DNA from: an uncultured Flavobacteriales bacterium
GTDB lineage: Bacteria; Bacteroidota; Bacteroidia; Flavobacteriales_D; Parvicellaceae
Length of the DNA: 64,000 nt
Direction of reading: 5' to 3'
NCBI GenBank assembly: GCA_943788115.1
Contig: CALSPA010000006.1
Coordinates: 62,001-126,000 of the forward strand
Numbering within the stretch: position 1 is the first letter of the stretch; every line of letters starts with the position of its first letter. Made by a program: the position numbers and the translations under genes. This document shows, piece after piece, positions 38,531 through 48,257 of this stretch. The notes beneath the pieces were generated by a model that did no database searches, was not told the origin of the DNA, and saw only the letters and a program-made list of their open reading frames with translations.

Positions 38531-39744
38531 TGTCAATTAAAAAATATTTTCTTCTTTCTTTTTGTCTTATTACTTTATTAATTAATGGTCAGGATACCTT
38601 ATTTGCGGTTAATGATTCTGCAATTAAACTTTATGAAGCTAATATTGCTCTTTTACATCAAGGGACAAAAGACACATACTATAACTCAAATCACTTAAAC
38701 GATTCCACTGTTAAGCACTCAATAAAAGAAATAGAAAAAAGAATTAATTATTTAAATCATCAAACACCCTTTGATTTTAATTCTTCTGAATTAATATTAA
38801 ACTACATCAAAACTTATTCTGAAAAAAGAAAGAAATTAACCGCTAAAATGTTTAATTATGGAAAGTTTTACTTCCCAATATTTGAAGAACTGCTAATAAA
38901 GCATGAGCTACCTTTAGAACTAAAGTACCTTCCAATTGTAGAATCTGCCTTAAACCCAAAGGCGAAATCTCGAGCAGGAGCTGTTGGATTGTGGCAATTT
39001 ATGCCTCGAACGGGAAAGATGATGGGGCTAGAAATAAGTTCGTTTATTGATCAAAGAAAAGATCCATTATTATCAACTGAGGCAGCTTGCCTCTATTTAA
39101 AAAAATTATTCTCAATTTATGATGATTGGAATTTAGCTTTAGCAGCTTATAATGCTGGACCAGGAAACTTAAATAAAGCAATCAGAAGAGCAGGAGGAGA
39201 AACTGACTATTGGAAAGTTAGACCTTTTCTACCAAAAGAAACTCAAAATTATATTCCAGCATTTACGGCTGTTAATTACATGATGAATTACAATTACATT
39301 GGAGGTCAAACTGCTGAAGAACTTCCTTATGTTTATTATGATGTTGACACACTGCTTGTAAACGAACGTGTCACTTTTGCAACTTTAGAAGAATGGCTAA
39401 GCTATGATGTAGAGAAAATTTCATTTCTAAACCCTTCATATAATGAAGGAATAATTCCCAAAAGCAACTCTAAATATTCATTGTGTTTACCATCATTTTT
39501 AATTTCGGATTTTTTGATGCAACAAGACAGTATTTATCATTACTCTTCAATTGCTTTAAATAATAAACACTATGAAGAAAAATTACCTATTTCAAAATTC
39601 TACATCATAAAAGAGGGGGATACCATTTGGGATATTGCCGAGAAATACAATGGGTTAAGTGTTGCAGATATTAAAACATATAATAAAAATATAGACATCT
39701 CAAATGTAAAAAAAGGAGATAAGATTATTATTAGCGCCCATTAG
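38530..39744 (+). CDS. MltD-like lytic transglycosylase with LysM domain
   Basis: About 404 aa from ATG 38530: signal peptide YFLLSFCLITLLINGQ, SLT domain (about 115-240) with catalytic Glu in LPIVESALNPKAKS and the flanking GAVGLWQFMPRTG and LALAAYNAGPG motifs, and a C-terminal LysM domain (about 355-404; IKEGDTIWDIAEKYN). It cleaves peptidoglycan glycan strands to 1,6-anhydro products in the periplasm. The start chosen avoids an extension into gatA. Confidence 0.93.
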   Translation: MSIKKYFLLSFCLITLLINGQDTLFAVNDSAIKLYEANIALLHQGTKDTYYNSNHLNDSTVKHSIKEIEKRINYLNHQTPFDFNSSELILNYIKTYSEKRKKLTAKMFNYGKFYFPIFEELLIKHELPLELKYLPIVESALNPKAKSRAGAVGLWQFMPRTGKMMGLEISSFIDQRKDPLLSTEAACLYLKKLFSIYDDWNLALAAYNAGPGNLNKAIRRAGGETDYWKVRPFLPKETQNYIPAFTAVNYMMNYNYIGGQTAEELPYVYYDVDTLLVNERVTFATLEEWLSYDVEKISFLNPSYNEGIIPKSNSKYSLCLPSFLISDFLMQQDSIYHYSSIALNNKHYEEKLPISKFYIIKEGDTIWDIAEKYNGLSVADIKTYNKNIDISNVKKGDKIIISAH

Positions 39745-39781
39745 CTAATGGCTTATATATTATACAAACACAAAATAACGC

Positions 39782-40198
39782 ATGAAGCATTTTCTTGAAA
39801 ATGATTTTGAATTTGAGTTTCAACTCATCGGCATAAGCTGCCACGAAAAAGATTATAGAATATGTTGGGCTTTAAATCAAGCATTAGGTGTTGAATTAAC
39901 AAAAACAGAAACAGATTTAGAACTTGTGCTTAAAAAAAGAAAAAAAACTTCTTTTTATTCAGTATTTGAGTATAAAAATGATGACACCTTAAACGAGTAT
40001 TATTTAATTAATAATCGGAGTACAAACGGTCTACTTATTAATGAACTGCCCCATTTAGATTATTTTGTAATGGTAAAAGAGAATTATCCTGTTGATATTA
40101 ATGATGCTATAACACATATTAAAAAAATTCCTTTTATTTTAACGGCTTATAGTGTTTCGGTAGATTCACTTGTGTCTAAAGAAAATTTAATATTTTAA
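39782..40198 (+). CDS. IPExxxVDY family protein
   Basis: A 138-aa soluble protein of the Bacteroidota IPExxxVDY family, usually found beside pyruvate kinase. The signature here is INELPHLDY, so the Pro and Val positions differ from the name-giving motif. Other family features: FQLIGISCHEKDYRICWALN near the N-terminus and a conserved YYLINNRS. It is one base upstream of pyk, so co-expressed. Function unknown. Confidence 0.85.
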   Translation: MKHFLENDFEFEFQLIGISCHEKDYRICWALNQALGVELTKTETDLELVLKKRKKTSFYSVFEYKNDDTLNEYYLINNRSTNGLLINELPHLDYFVMVKENYPVDINDAITHIKKIPFILTAYSVSVDSLVSKENLIF

Positions 40199-40199
40199 A

Positions 40200-41624
40200 A
40201 TGGATAGAAAAACTAAAATTATTGCCACTATAGGGCCTGCTTCAGCATCACTTGAAGTCTTAAGGAAATTAATATTACAAGGAGTAAATGTTGCAAGAAT
40301 CAATTTCTCTCACGGGTCTGAACAAGATAATGTTCAAGCTATTAAAAATGTAAGGAAAATAAATACAGAACTCTCCGTTCACACCTCAATTTTAGCCGAC
40401 TTACAAGGTCCTAAAATTAGAATCGGTGCTATGCCCGAAGCAGGAGTTGACCTAAAAAACGGTGCTAAATTCACATTAGATACAACAGTTGAAGAAGGAA
40501 ATGTTAATACTGCAAAAATTAGTTATTTAAACCTTCCTAAAGACGTGAAACCTGGAGAACGTATTTTATTGGATGATGGTAAAATTATTTTAGAAGTAAC
40601 CCAAACAAATAAAACTAATCAGGTTACTACCAAAGTTATTGCTGGGGGTGTCTTATATTCTCGCAAAGGGGTAAACTTGCCAAACACAGTTATTTCCACC
40701 CCTAGTTTAACAGAGAAAGATAGACACGATCTTAAGGTAGCTTTAGAAAACAAAGTAGATTGGATTGGGTTGTCATTTGTGCGATCGGCCAAAGATGTTA
40801 TTGAATTAAAAGAAGAAATAAAACTCTTAAATGGAAGTGCTAAAGTAATTGCTAAAATTGAAAAACCAGAAGCGGTTAACTCATTAAACGAAATTCTTGA
40901 AGTTACAGATGGTGTAATGGTTGCTAGAGGAGATTTAGGAGTTGAAATACCATTAGAAAGTGTTCCTATAATCCAAAAAGAAATTGTAAAAAAAGCATTA
41001 AAGCTCGCAAAGCCTGTAATTATTGCAACTCAAATGATGGAGAGTATGATAAATAGTATAACTCCAACAAGAGCAGAAGTTAATGATGTTGCAAATGCTG
41101 TTATGGATGGTGCTGACGCTGTTATGCTTAGTGCTGAAACTTCTGTAGGAGATAATCCTATTGAAGTGATAGATATTATGGCAAGAATTATTAATGAAGT
41201 AGAAACAAATTATTCTAATTTGTTTAATCAAGAAGCTTTTCCAACAGAAAATCATGCAAGATTCATTACTGATTCAGTTTGTTTTAATGCTTGTAGACTT
41301 GCAAAGAGAGTACAAGCAAAAGCAATCATAACTATGACTCATTCTGGATATACAGCATTCAAAATTTCAAGTCAACGGCCCAAATCATCCATTTTTGTTT
41401 TTTCTAGCAATAGAAATCTTCTTTCATGCCTATCATTAGTTTGGGGAGTTAAAACATTTTACTATAACAAAATGGTAAGTACTGATAATACAATTGCAGA
41501 TATTAAAATTTTTCTAAGCAAAAATGGACTTGTTTCTAAAGGAGATTTAATAATTAACACGGCTAGCATGCCAATTGAAGAGGCTGGGAAAACGAACATG
41601 CTAAAGCTAAGTGAAATTGATTAA
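40200..41624 (+). CDS. pyk: pyruvate kinase
   Basis: Makes pyruvate and ATP from phosphoenolpyruvate and ADP. Length 474 aa is normal. Motifs: ATIGPAS, VARINFSHG, LADLQGPKIR, the catalytic Lys-Glu in AKIEKPEAV, MVARGDLGVE and ATQMMESMI. A C-terminal allosteric-type domain (about 340-474) is present. Confidence 0.97.
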   Translation: MDRKTKIIATIGPASASLEVLRKLILQGVNVARINFSHGSEQDNVQAIKNVRKINTELSVHTSILADLQGPKIRIGAMPEAGVDLKNGAKFTLDTTVEEGNVNTAKISYLNLPKDVKPGERILLDDGKIILEVTQTNKTNQVTTKVIAGGVLYSRKGVNLPNTVISTPSLTEKDRHDLKVALENKVDWIGLSFVRSAKDVIELKEEIKLLNGSAKVIAKIEKPEAVNSLNEILEVTDGVMVARGDLGVEIPLESVPIIQKEIVKKALKLAKPVIIATQMMESMINSITPTRAEVNDVANAVMDGADAVMLSAETSVGDNPIEVIDIMARIINEVETNYSNLFNQEAFPTENHARFITDSVCFNACRLAKRVQAKAIITMTHSGYTAFKISSQRPKSSIFVFSSNRNLLSCLSLVWGVKTFYYNKMVSTDNTIADIKIFLSKNGLVSKGDLIINTASMPIEEAGKTNMLKLSEID

Positions 41625-41634
41625 AAAAATAAAA

Positions 41635-42678
41635 ATGAATATACCACTGTTAAAAGAAATTTGTGAAGTAGCAGGAACTTCTGGATTTGAAAATAGAGTT
41701 AGAAATTTAATTATTTCAGAAATTGAAAGAATAGGTGCAAAATATTCCATAGACAACATGGGGAATTTGACCGTATTAATTAAAGGGAAGGATAGCAGTA
41801 AAAAAGTTATGCTTGGAGCCCATATGGATGAGATTGGATTCATTGTTACACACATAGATGAAAACGGGTTCTTAAGATTTCACACTCTTGGAGGATTCGA
41901 TCCAAAAACACTTACATCTCAAAGAGTAATTGTACATGGTAAAAAAGATTTAATTGGTGTGATGGGTTCAAAACCTTTACATGTGATGACTCCAGATGAA
42001 AAAAATAAAGTTCCAAAAATAACAGACTATTTTATTGATCTTGGAATGGGTAAAAAAGAGGTAGAAAAATTAATTTCAGTAGGGAACCCAATAACTAGAA
42101 AAAGAGGATTTATAGAAATGGGCGATTGCTTTAATTGTAAAAGCTTAGACAACAGAATTTCTGTATTTATCTTGCTAGAATTAATTAAGAGACTGAAAAA
42201 TCCTAGTCACGATGTGTATGCTGTATTTACTGTACAAGAAGAAGTTGGAATAAGGGGGGCTAATGTTGCCACTCAAGAAATTCAGCCTGATTTTGGATTT
42301 GGAATTGATACAACTATTGCATTTGATGTGCCAGGAGCTGCTAATCATGAGAAAATAACTGAGCTAGGGAAAGGTGTTGCTATAAAAATAATGGACGCAA
42401 GTACTATTTGTGATACAAGAATGGTTAGTTTCATGAAAGAGACAGCAAGTAATAACAATATTAAATGGCAAAATGAAATACTAACTGCAGGTGGAACTGA
42501 CACTTCTGGAATTCAAAGAATGACACCTGGAGGCTCAATAGCTGGAGCAGTATCAATTCCTACAAGGCACATTCATCAAGTGATAGAAATGGTGCATAAA
42601 GATGATGTTGGCAACGCAATAGAGCTATTGCAAAAATGTCTAGAAAATATGAAAAGCTATAATTGGGATTTTAAATAA
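41635..42678 (+). CDS. M42-family glutamyl aminopeptidase
   Basis: About 347 aa from ATG 41635 (MNIPLLKEICEVAGTSG); an in-frame GTG upstream lies inside pyk and is unlikely. Metal ligands are visible in GAHMDEIGF, SLDNRIS, VQEEVGIRGA and GIDTT, and a final His in TRHIHQV. M42 enzymes are tetrahedral cytoplasmic aminopeptidases that trim peptides. It is adjacent to pheS tail to tail with no gap. Confidence 0.92.
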   Translation: MNIPLLKEICEVAGTSGFENRVRNLIISEIERIGAKYSIDNMGNLTVLIKGKDSSKKVMLGAHMDEIGFIVTHIDENGFLRFHTLGGFDPKTLTSQRVIVHGKKDLIGVMGSKPLHVMTPDEKNKVPKITDYFIDLGMGKKEVEKLISVGNPITRKRGFIEMGDCFNCKSLDNRISVFILLELIKRLKNPSHDVYAVFTVQEEVGIRGANVATQEIQPDFGFGIDTTIAFDVPGAANHEKITELGKGVAIKIMDASTICDTRMVSFMKETASNNNIKWQNEILTAGGTDTSGIQRMTPGGSIAGAVSIPTRHIHQVIEMVHKDDVGNAIELLQKCLENMKSYNWDFK

Positions 42679-43698
42679 CTAAATGTTAGCTGATTTAAAT
42701 TGCCCTAAAAATCTTAAATCATTTTCTGAATACAGTCGCAAATCATTTACTTGATATTTGAGTTGAGCAATTCTTTCAATGCCCATTCCAAAAGCAAACC
42801 CGGTATATATTTTAGAATCAATTTTACAATTGTCCAAAACATTTGGATCTACCATTCCACAGCCCATGATTTCTAACCATCCTGAATATTTACAAACGTT
42901 ACAACCCTTTCCCGAACATATAGTACAAGAAACATCAACTTCAGCCGATGGTTCTGTAAATGGGAAATAAGAAGGTCTTAACCTAATCTTAGTTTTGTCT
43001 CCAAACATTTGTTTAGTGAAATAACTAAGCGTTTGTTTTAAATCACCAAAAGAAACATTTTTATCAATAAACAACCCTTCTACTTGATGAAAAAAACAAT
43101 GCGCCCTTGCGGAAATAGCTTCATTTCTAAAAACTCTCCCTGGAGAAATCGTTCTTATCGGTGGTTGTCTCTTTTCCATTTCCCTAACTTGAACCGAAGA
43201 GGTGTGTGTTCTTAATGCTATGTCTTTTGATATGAAAAAGGTGTCTTGCATATCTCTTGCAGGATGATTTTCTGGAAAATTTAGTGCAGAAAAATTATGC
43301 CAATCATCTTCAATTTCTGGTCCTTCAGAAATAGAAAACCCAATGTTTGAAAAAATTTCAATAATCTCATTTTTAACAATTGATATTGGATGCCTTGATC
43401 CTAATTCATAGGGTTGAGGAGGAACAGTTAAATCAATCTCTGTTTTTGAATTAAGCTTCTTTGAACCAATCTGTTCTTTTAACTCAATTATTTTGCTTTG
43501 AATTGTTTTTTTCAAAACGTTAAGTTGAGCCCCAAATTCCTTTTTTTGATCATTAGGAACGTTTCTAAACTCATTAAAAAGCAAAGTTACCTTGCCTTTT
43601 TTCCCAAGGTAAGCTATTCTGAATGCCTCTAATTTTTCAATCGATTGAGCATTAAAATCTGCTACTTCACTTTGTATTTCTTTTACTTTATCTAGCAT
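42679..43698 (-). CDS. pheS: phenylalanine--tRNA ligase alpha subunit
   Basis: Class II catalytic subunit, 339 aa. N-terminal coiled coil (about 1-90), then motif 2 ([13 protein letters not shown]), the FHQVEG substrate region and motif 3 ([16 protein letters not shown]). A Cys-rich insert ([17 protein letters not shown]) typical of some PheS is present. pheT is 18 kb away, so the two subunits are unlinked here. Confidence 0.96.
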   Translation of the reverse strand: MLDKVKEIQSEVADFNAQSIEKLEAFRIAYLGKKGKVTLLFNEFRNVPNDQKKEFGAQLNVLKKTIQSKIIELKEQIGSKKLNSKTEIDLTVPPQPYELGSRHPISIVKNEIIEIFSNIGFSISEGPEIEDDWHNFSALNFPENHPARDMQDTFFISKDIALRTHTSSVQVREMEKRQPPIRTISPGRVFRNEAISARAHCFFHQVEGLFIDKNVSFGDLKQTLSYFTKQMFGDKTKIRLRPSYFPFTEPSAEVDVSCTICSGKGCNVCKYSGWLEIMGCGMVDPNVLDNCKIDSKIYTGFAFGMGIERIAQLKYQVNDLRLYSENDLRFLGQFKSANI

Positions 43699-43700
43699 TT

Positions 43701-44554
43701 TTATTTAATTAAAGACATGGAAATAATCTTTACATCTTCTTTAGGGCGATTATTCTGAAAAGTATCCATATTACAAATAGTGTCGACAACTTCCAATCCT
43801 TTAATAACTTCTCCAAACACTGTATATCCACCATCTAAATGGGGTGTTCCCCCAATAGTAGTATAATCTATGAGTGCCTGTTTAGAAAATTTAAACAGCT
43901 CCATTTCTTTTGTTGCAAAAGGTTTTATTTCTTCAATTGTAATGTTCATACTATCTCTCAAGTTTTCTTTTTGACATTTTTTCAAAAATTTAAATACTCT
44001 ACATTTTCTTCCTTTTGAAGGAACATTTTGATTGCATCACCTTCTTTTTGAGCGTTTATTCTAGCTTCCATGTTTTGCAACTGATCTTTGGTGTGAACTT
44101 TTCCTTGAACAATGTAAAACTGACTACCACTTGAAGACTTAGCAGGATTTATGTTATCGGGCTGCCTTGCTGCTGCAAGAGCTCCCTTTTTATGAAAAAA
44201 TTTTGGTTTAAACTCTGCCGGTATAGATTCTCCTTCACTGTTTTTACCCAAGGAGCCAGTGTATAGTTCATTTTTAGAATTTGGATCCCCAGCTTGAGCC
44301 ATGAAATCTTTCATTACTCTATGAAACAAAACTCCTTCATAAAATCTTTTTTCCACTAAATTGATAAAGTTTTGTTGATGAATGGGTGTTTCAGGATAAA
44401 GATATAATACAACAGCTCCTTTATTAGTGATCATATGAATTTTAATACTATCTGTCTGAGCATATGAAGATGAAAACAACCATCCTGAACTTATATATAA
44501 AATAAAAACAGCAGAAACTAGAAATGATGAGAATAGTCTATTATTTGAGTTCAT
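43701..44554 (-). CDS. cyclophilin-type peptidylprolyl isomerase, one frameshift
   Basis: A periplasmic or membrane-anchored PPIase of about 284 aa when corrected. ATG 44554 precedes a hydrophobic N-terminal segment ([20 protein letters not shown]). Cyclophilin motifs: [27 protein letters not shown] and, after a long insert, [16 protein letters not shown]. The frame breaks at the A run 43984-43988 (T run on the coding strand): six rather than five would read [12 protein letters not shown] and join the parts. It lies 2 bases upstream of pheS. Confidence 0.88.
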
Positions 44555-44629
44555 ATTTTTTTTTAACTTTGTTATATTACACAAATTAAGGCATTTGTAA
44601 GATAACTTGCCGGATAAAACAAGACAAAA

Positions 44630-44992
44630 ATGACTACAGCTTCAAATTATATAAAATCAGCAATTTTATTGCTGCTTGTTATTTTCACTATTTCTTCTTG
44701 TTACAAAAAGAAAGACACCATTGTTATTGTTAATGTATTAGATAGTGTTTCTAACGAGATGGTTATAGGTGCAAATGTTAGGTTAATGTATCTAGCAGGC
44801 AACCCAGATTCGACTAGAATAGACGTAACTGCGGCAAGTAATCCTCAGGGGCAAGCCGTGTTTAATTTTAATGAATTATATCAATCTGGACAGGCTGGGT
44901 TTGCAGTTTTAGATCTTCTTGTTAATGGAACAAAAGTTTCTGTTATTCAAATTGAAGAAGAAGTAACAACAGAGGAAACTGTTTATATTTAA
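44630..44992 (+). CDS. small hypothetical lipoprotein
   Basis: A 120-aa lipoprotein: signal SAILLLLVIFTISSCYK. The remainder (IVIVNVLDSVSNEMVIGANVRLMYL, NPQGQAVFNFNELYQSG) looks like a single beta-sandwich domain similar to carboxypeptidase-regulatory-like folds. Its stop shares TTAA with the convergent downstream gene. Function unknown. Confidence 0.72.
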   Translation: MTTASNYIKSAILLLLVIFTISSCYKKKDTIVIVNVLDSVSNEMVIGANVRLMYLAGNPDSTRIDVTAASNPQGQAVFNFNELYQSGQAGFAVLDLLVNGTKVSVIQIEEEVTTEETVYI

Positions 44993-45315
44993 TTAAAGTA
45001 ATCTATTATTGCTTCTTTAATTATTTGTTCCTGCTCTTTCTCGTTCACATTTGGTATTTTTTTTCTGCTTTCAAAATGTGGCCAACCATCATTATCTAAT
45101 CCTATATTTTCATAATATCCATAGGGCTCTAAAAGAGTACATATAGCAACATGAATAACTTCTATTTTTTGATCTTTACTTAACCTATCAGCTCTTAAAT
45201 TTAATTCTTGTAACCCAATCAAAAATAAAATTGATTGTAAATCAATTTGTTCATCAAAGTTTTTTGAAATAATAGAAACTGTTTCTCTCCACTTTTTTTC
45301 AAATTCAAAATTCAT
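44989..45315 (-). CDS. conserved hypothetical protein
   Basis: A 108-aa soluble, mainly helical protein (DLQSILFLIGLQELNLRAD, IEVIHVAICTLLEPYGYYE, then GWPHFE). No signal peptide, metal site or catalytic motif is seen. I recognise the LIGLQELN...HVAIC..L.P.GYYE pattern only as a Bacteroidota conserved hypothetical. It sits alone between convergent and divergent neighbours. Confidence 0.7.
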   Translation of the reverse strand: MNFEFEKKWRETVSIISKNFDEQIDLQSILFLIGLQELNLRADRLSKDQKIEVIHVAICTLLEPYGYYENIGLDNDGWPHFESRKKIPNVNEKEQEQIIKEAIIDYFN

Positions 45316-45393
45316 CTAGCAAAACTAATAGTATTTAAATTGAATTGCTTTAAAAAACGAATTATAGAAAATATTCTATTTCTTTGTTTTAAC

Positions 45394-45401
45394 TAAATTT
45401 G
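45394..45401 (+). promoter_or_regulatory. -7 element (TAAATTTG) before enoyl-CoA hydratase
   Basis: TAAATTTG matches TAnnTTTG but ends only 4 bases before the ATG at 45406; if used, the mRNA is leaderless. Confidence 0.35.
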
Positions 45402-45405
45402 AAAG

Positions 45406-46179
45406 ATGAACTATCAAAATATTCTAGCCAATAATGAAAATGGCATATCAACAATAACAATAAACCGCCCTAAACAGCTAAACGCCCTAAACAAGCTAAC
45501 CATTGATGAATTACATCACGCTATTAATGCAGCACAAAATAATAATGCGGTAAGAGTTCTAATATTAACAGGACAGGGTGAAAAAGCTTTCATTGCAGGA
45601 GCCGATATAAAAGAATTTGCTGGATTTTCTCGACAAGAAGGTAAAAAATTGTCTTCTGACGGACATGACAAGCTCTTTAATTTGGTTGAAAACTTGTCTA
45701 AACCAGTCATCTCAGCTATAAATGGCTTTGCACTTGGTGGTGGTTTGGAACTTGCAATGGCTTCTCACATTAGAATTGCAGCTGAAAGTGCAAAACTTGG
45801 TCTTCCAGAAGTTGGACTTGGTGTAATACCAGGATACGGAGGAACACAGCGATTAGCACACCTAACAGGAAAGGGGAAAGCAATGGAGTTAATAATGACT
45901 GCCAACATGATTAATGCCCAAGAGGCATTAAAAATTGGGTTAGTAAATCATGTAGTGTCACTTTCTGAATTAACAGATTTTTCTATAAAAATGGCTTCAC
46001 GTATAATGAGAAATTCTCCAATGGCCGTAGGTAATGCAATACGTGCCGTTAATGCTAATTATAAAGATGGTGTTGATGGCTATCAAGAAGAGATTAACGC
46101 TTTTGGCGATTGTTTTGGCACCGAAGAATTTATTGAAGGAACTTCTGCCTTTCTTGAAAAAAGAAAACCTAATTTTTGA
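45406..46179 (+). CDS. enoyl-CoA hydratase / crotonase-family protein
   Basis: A 257-aa crotonase that hydrates 2-enoyl-CoA in fatty-acid or amino-acid catabolism. The oxyanion-hole region (IAGADIKEF and INGFALGGGLELA) and both catalytic Glu residues (in GGGLELA and LPEVGLGV) are present, so hydratase activity is likely. No beta-oxidation partners are adjacent; the exact substrate is unknown. Confidence 0.92.
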   Translation: MNYQNILANNENGISTITINRPKQLNALNKLTIDELHHAINAAQNNNAVRVLILTGQGEKAFIAGADIKEFAGFSRQEGKKLSSDGHDKLFNLVENLSKPVISAINGFALGGGLELAMASHIRIAAESAKLGLPEVGLGVIPGYGGTQRLAHLTGKGKAMELIMTANMINAQEALKIGLVNHVVSLSELTDFSIKMASRIMRNSPMAVGNAIRAVNANYKDGVDGYQEEINAFGDCFGTEEFIEGTSAFLEKRKPNF

Positions 46180-46286
46180 CTCTTATTAGTTTCCATTTTT
46201 TGTTAAGCTAAAATTGTTGATATTAAGAACGTTTCGAATAATATTCAAAGAATATACTTCGTTACTTTACTTAAAACTTATTAGTA

Positions 46287-47804
46287 TTGAGTGTTTTAAA
46301 AAAATTAGCGGGTCAAACAGCTATCTATGGATCAAGTAGTATTATTGGTCGTTTTTTAAATTTTTTACTTACCCCTCTTTATGCTCTTCAATTTACCAAT
46401 GAGCAATATGGCATAATCACTGAATTATATGCCTATGTTGCATTTCTTGTAGTATTACTAACCTACGGAATGGAAACATCCTATTTTAGATTTTCTACAA
46501 TCAAAGAGAACAAACCCTCTGATGTTTACTCAAACACTCTTTATTCACTATTTACGACTTCTAGTTTTTTTATTATTGTGATAACTTTTTTTTCACAAAC
46601 TATTGCCGATTGGTTAAAATATCCAGATCATTTTGAATACATCATTTGGTTTGGGATTATTGTAGCCTTAGATGCTATTTCTTCTATTCCACTAGCTAAA
46701 CTGAGATCTGAATTTAAAGCAAAGAAATTTGCCTTGGTAAATTTCGCCAATGTTGGAGTTAATATTTCTCTGAATTTATTTTTTATTTATTATTGTAAAT
46801 CAAATTTTGATGCTGGAAATACTAATTGGTTGATTAATCAATTATACAATCCTGAAATTGGGGTTGGGTATGTTTTTATATCTAATTTAATTTCAAGTGT
46901 AATCAAATTTTTATTACTCGTTCCTGAGATGTCTTTTAAAGGTGAATTCCGATGGGAATTACTTAAAAAAATGTTCGCATATTCGTCTCCAATGCTATTT
47001 ATTGGGTTAGCTTATGTAATAAACGAAACTTTGGATAGGGCAATGTTAAAAAACATCCTGTATAACAGCTATATTGAGGAAGGCTTTAATTCAACAGAAT
47101 CACTTACAAAGGCTTTAGAGAAAAATGGGATCTATGGTGCGAATTATAAAATCACAATGATTGTAACCATGTTTATTCAGGCATTTAGATATGCCTCTGA
47201 ACCTTTTTTCTTTAAAAATGAAGCTGACAAAAACTCAAAAACTATTATCTCAAAAATAATGACCTATTTTGTGATTGTATTGGTTTTTATATTCTTAACA
47301 ATCACTCTATATCTTCATATTTTCAAATATTTCATTCCTAATGAGATCTATTGGGAGGGGTTAGTCGTTGTTCCTATTCTTCTTGCTGCTAATATTTGTC
47401 TGGGAATTTACACCACCCTATCAATTTGGTATAAATTGAGTAAACATACAATATATGGAGCTTACATTTCAGGGTTTGGAGCAATTTTGACGCTAACAAT
47501 TAATTATTTACTTATTCCTATTTATGGATATTTAGCCTGTGCAATTACTACATTAATTTGCTACTTCTCAATGATGGTGATTAGTTATTTTCTTGGGCAA
47601 AAATACTATCACATTCCTTATGACTTAAAAAAGATATTTTTATATGTTTTTATTGGGTCGGGGCTTTATGCAATAAGCCTGCCTTTTGAACCTATGGAAA
47701 ACTATCAGTGGGCTGGTTATGCTTATCATACTTTTTTAATCTTTACTTTTATTTTAATCGTTTATTTTAAAGAAATAAGGAAAGAAAAAATGGTAGTTTT
47801 GTGA
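46287..47804 (+). CDS. polysaccharide biosynthesis flippase (MATE/Wzx type)
   Basis: A 505-aa integral membrane protein with about 12-14 helices of the MOP superfamily. The start is TTG 46287 ([22 protein letters not shown]), a typical family opening with [10 protein letters not shown] following. It is expected to move lipid-linked saccharides across the inner membrane for surface polysaccharide. It heads a run of envelope genes in the same order seen in many Bacteroidota. Confidence 0.88.
   Translation: MSVLKKLAGQTAIYGSSSIIGRFLNFLLTPLYALQFTNEQYGIITELYAYVAFLVVLLTYGMETSYFRFSTIKENKPSDVYSNTLYSLFTTSSFFIIVITFFSQTIADWLKYPDHFEYIIWFGIIVALDAISSIPLAKLRSEFKAKKFALVNFANVGVNISLNLFFIYYCKSNFDAGNTNWLINQLYNPEIGVGYVFISNLISSVIKFLLLVPEMSFKGEFRWELLKKMFAYSSPMLFIGLAYVINETLDRAMLKNILYNSYIEEGFNSTESLTKALEKNGIYGANYKITMIVTMFIQAFRYASEPFFFKNEADKNSKTIISKIMTYFVIVLVFIFLTITLYLHIFKYFIPNEIYWEGLVVVPILLAANICLGIYTTLSIWYKLSKHTIYGAYISGFGAILTLTINYLLIPIYGYLACAITTLICYFSMMVISYFLGQKYYHIPYDLKKIFLYVFIGSGLYAISLPFEPMENYQWAGYAYHTFLIFTFILIVYFKEIRKEKMVVL
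47794..47801 (+). promoter_or_regulatory. -7 element (TAGTTTTG) for dut, inside the flippase end
   Basis: TAGTTTTG matches TAnnTTTG and overlaps the last codons of the flippase gene, 16 bases before the dut ATG. Confidence 0.4.
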
Positions 47805-47817
47805 AATAATTTTAGAT

Positions 47818-48252
47818 ATGAATGTGAACATAATTAATTTATCTAAACATCCTCTTCCAGCATATGAAACATCTGGCTCAGCAGGTATGGATATTAGAGC
47901 AAATTTGAATCAAATGGTTGTAATTGAGCCGCTTGGGCGTGTTTTAATAAAAACAGGCTTGTTTCTAGAGCTTCCAAATGGCTTTGAAGCACAAATTAGA
48001 ACTCGTAGTGGAATGGCTTTAAAAAAAGGTCTTTCAGTTCTTAATAGTCCTGGAACAATTGATGCAGATTATCGTGGTGAAATAGGAGTTATTCTTGTAA
48101 ATATTTCTAATGAAGAAAAAGAAATAAAAAATGGTGATAGAATTGCTCAAATGGTAATTGCAAAGATAGAACAACCGAAATTAATAGAAGTAACAGAACT
48201 TAACGAAACAAAAAGAGGTGCAGGCGGATTTGGCAGCACTGGATTTAATTGA
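47818..48252 (+). CDS. dut: dUTP diphosphatase
   Basis: A 144-aa trimeric dUTPase that hydrolyses dUTP to dUMP. All five family motifs are visible: [39 protein letters not shown] and the C-terminal [10 protein letters not shown]. It overlaps the next reading frame's alternative start by 4 bases. Confidence 0.97.
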   Translation: MNVNIINLSKHPLPAYETSGSAGMDIRANLNQMVVIEPLGRVLIKTGLFLELPNGFEAQIRTRSGMALKKGLSVLNSPGTIDADYRGEIGVILVNISNEEKEIKNGDRIAQMVIAKIEQPKLIEVTELNETKRGAGGFGSTGFN

Positions 48253-48257
48253 AAAAT

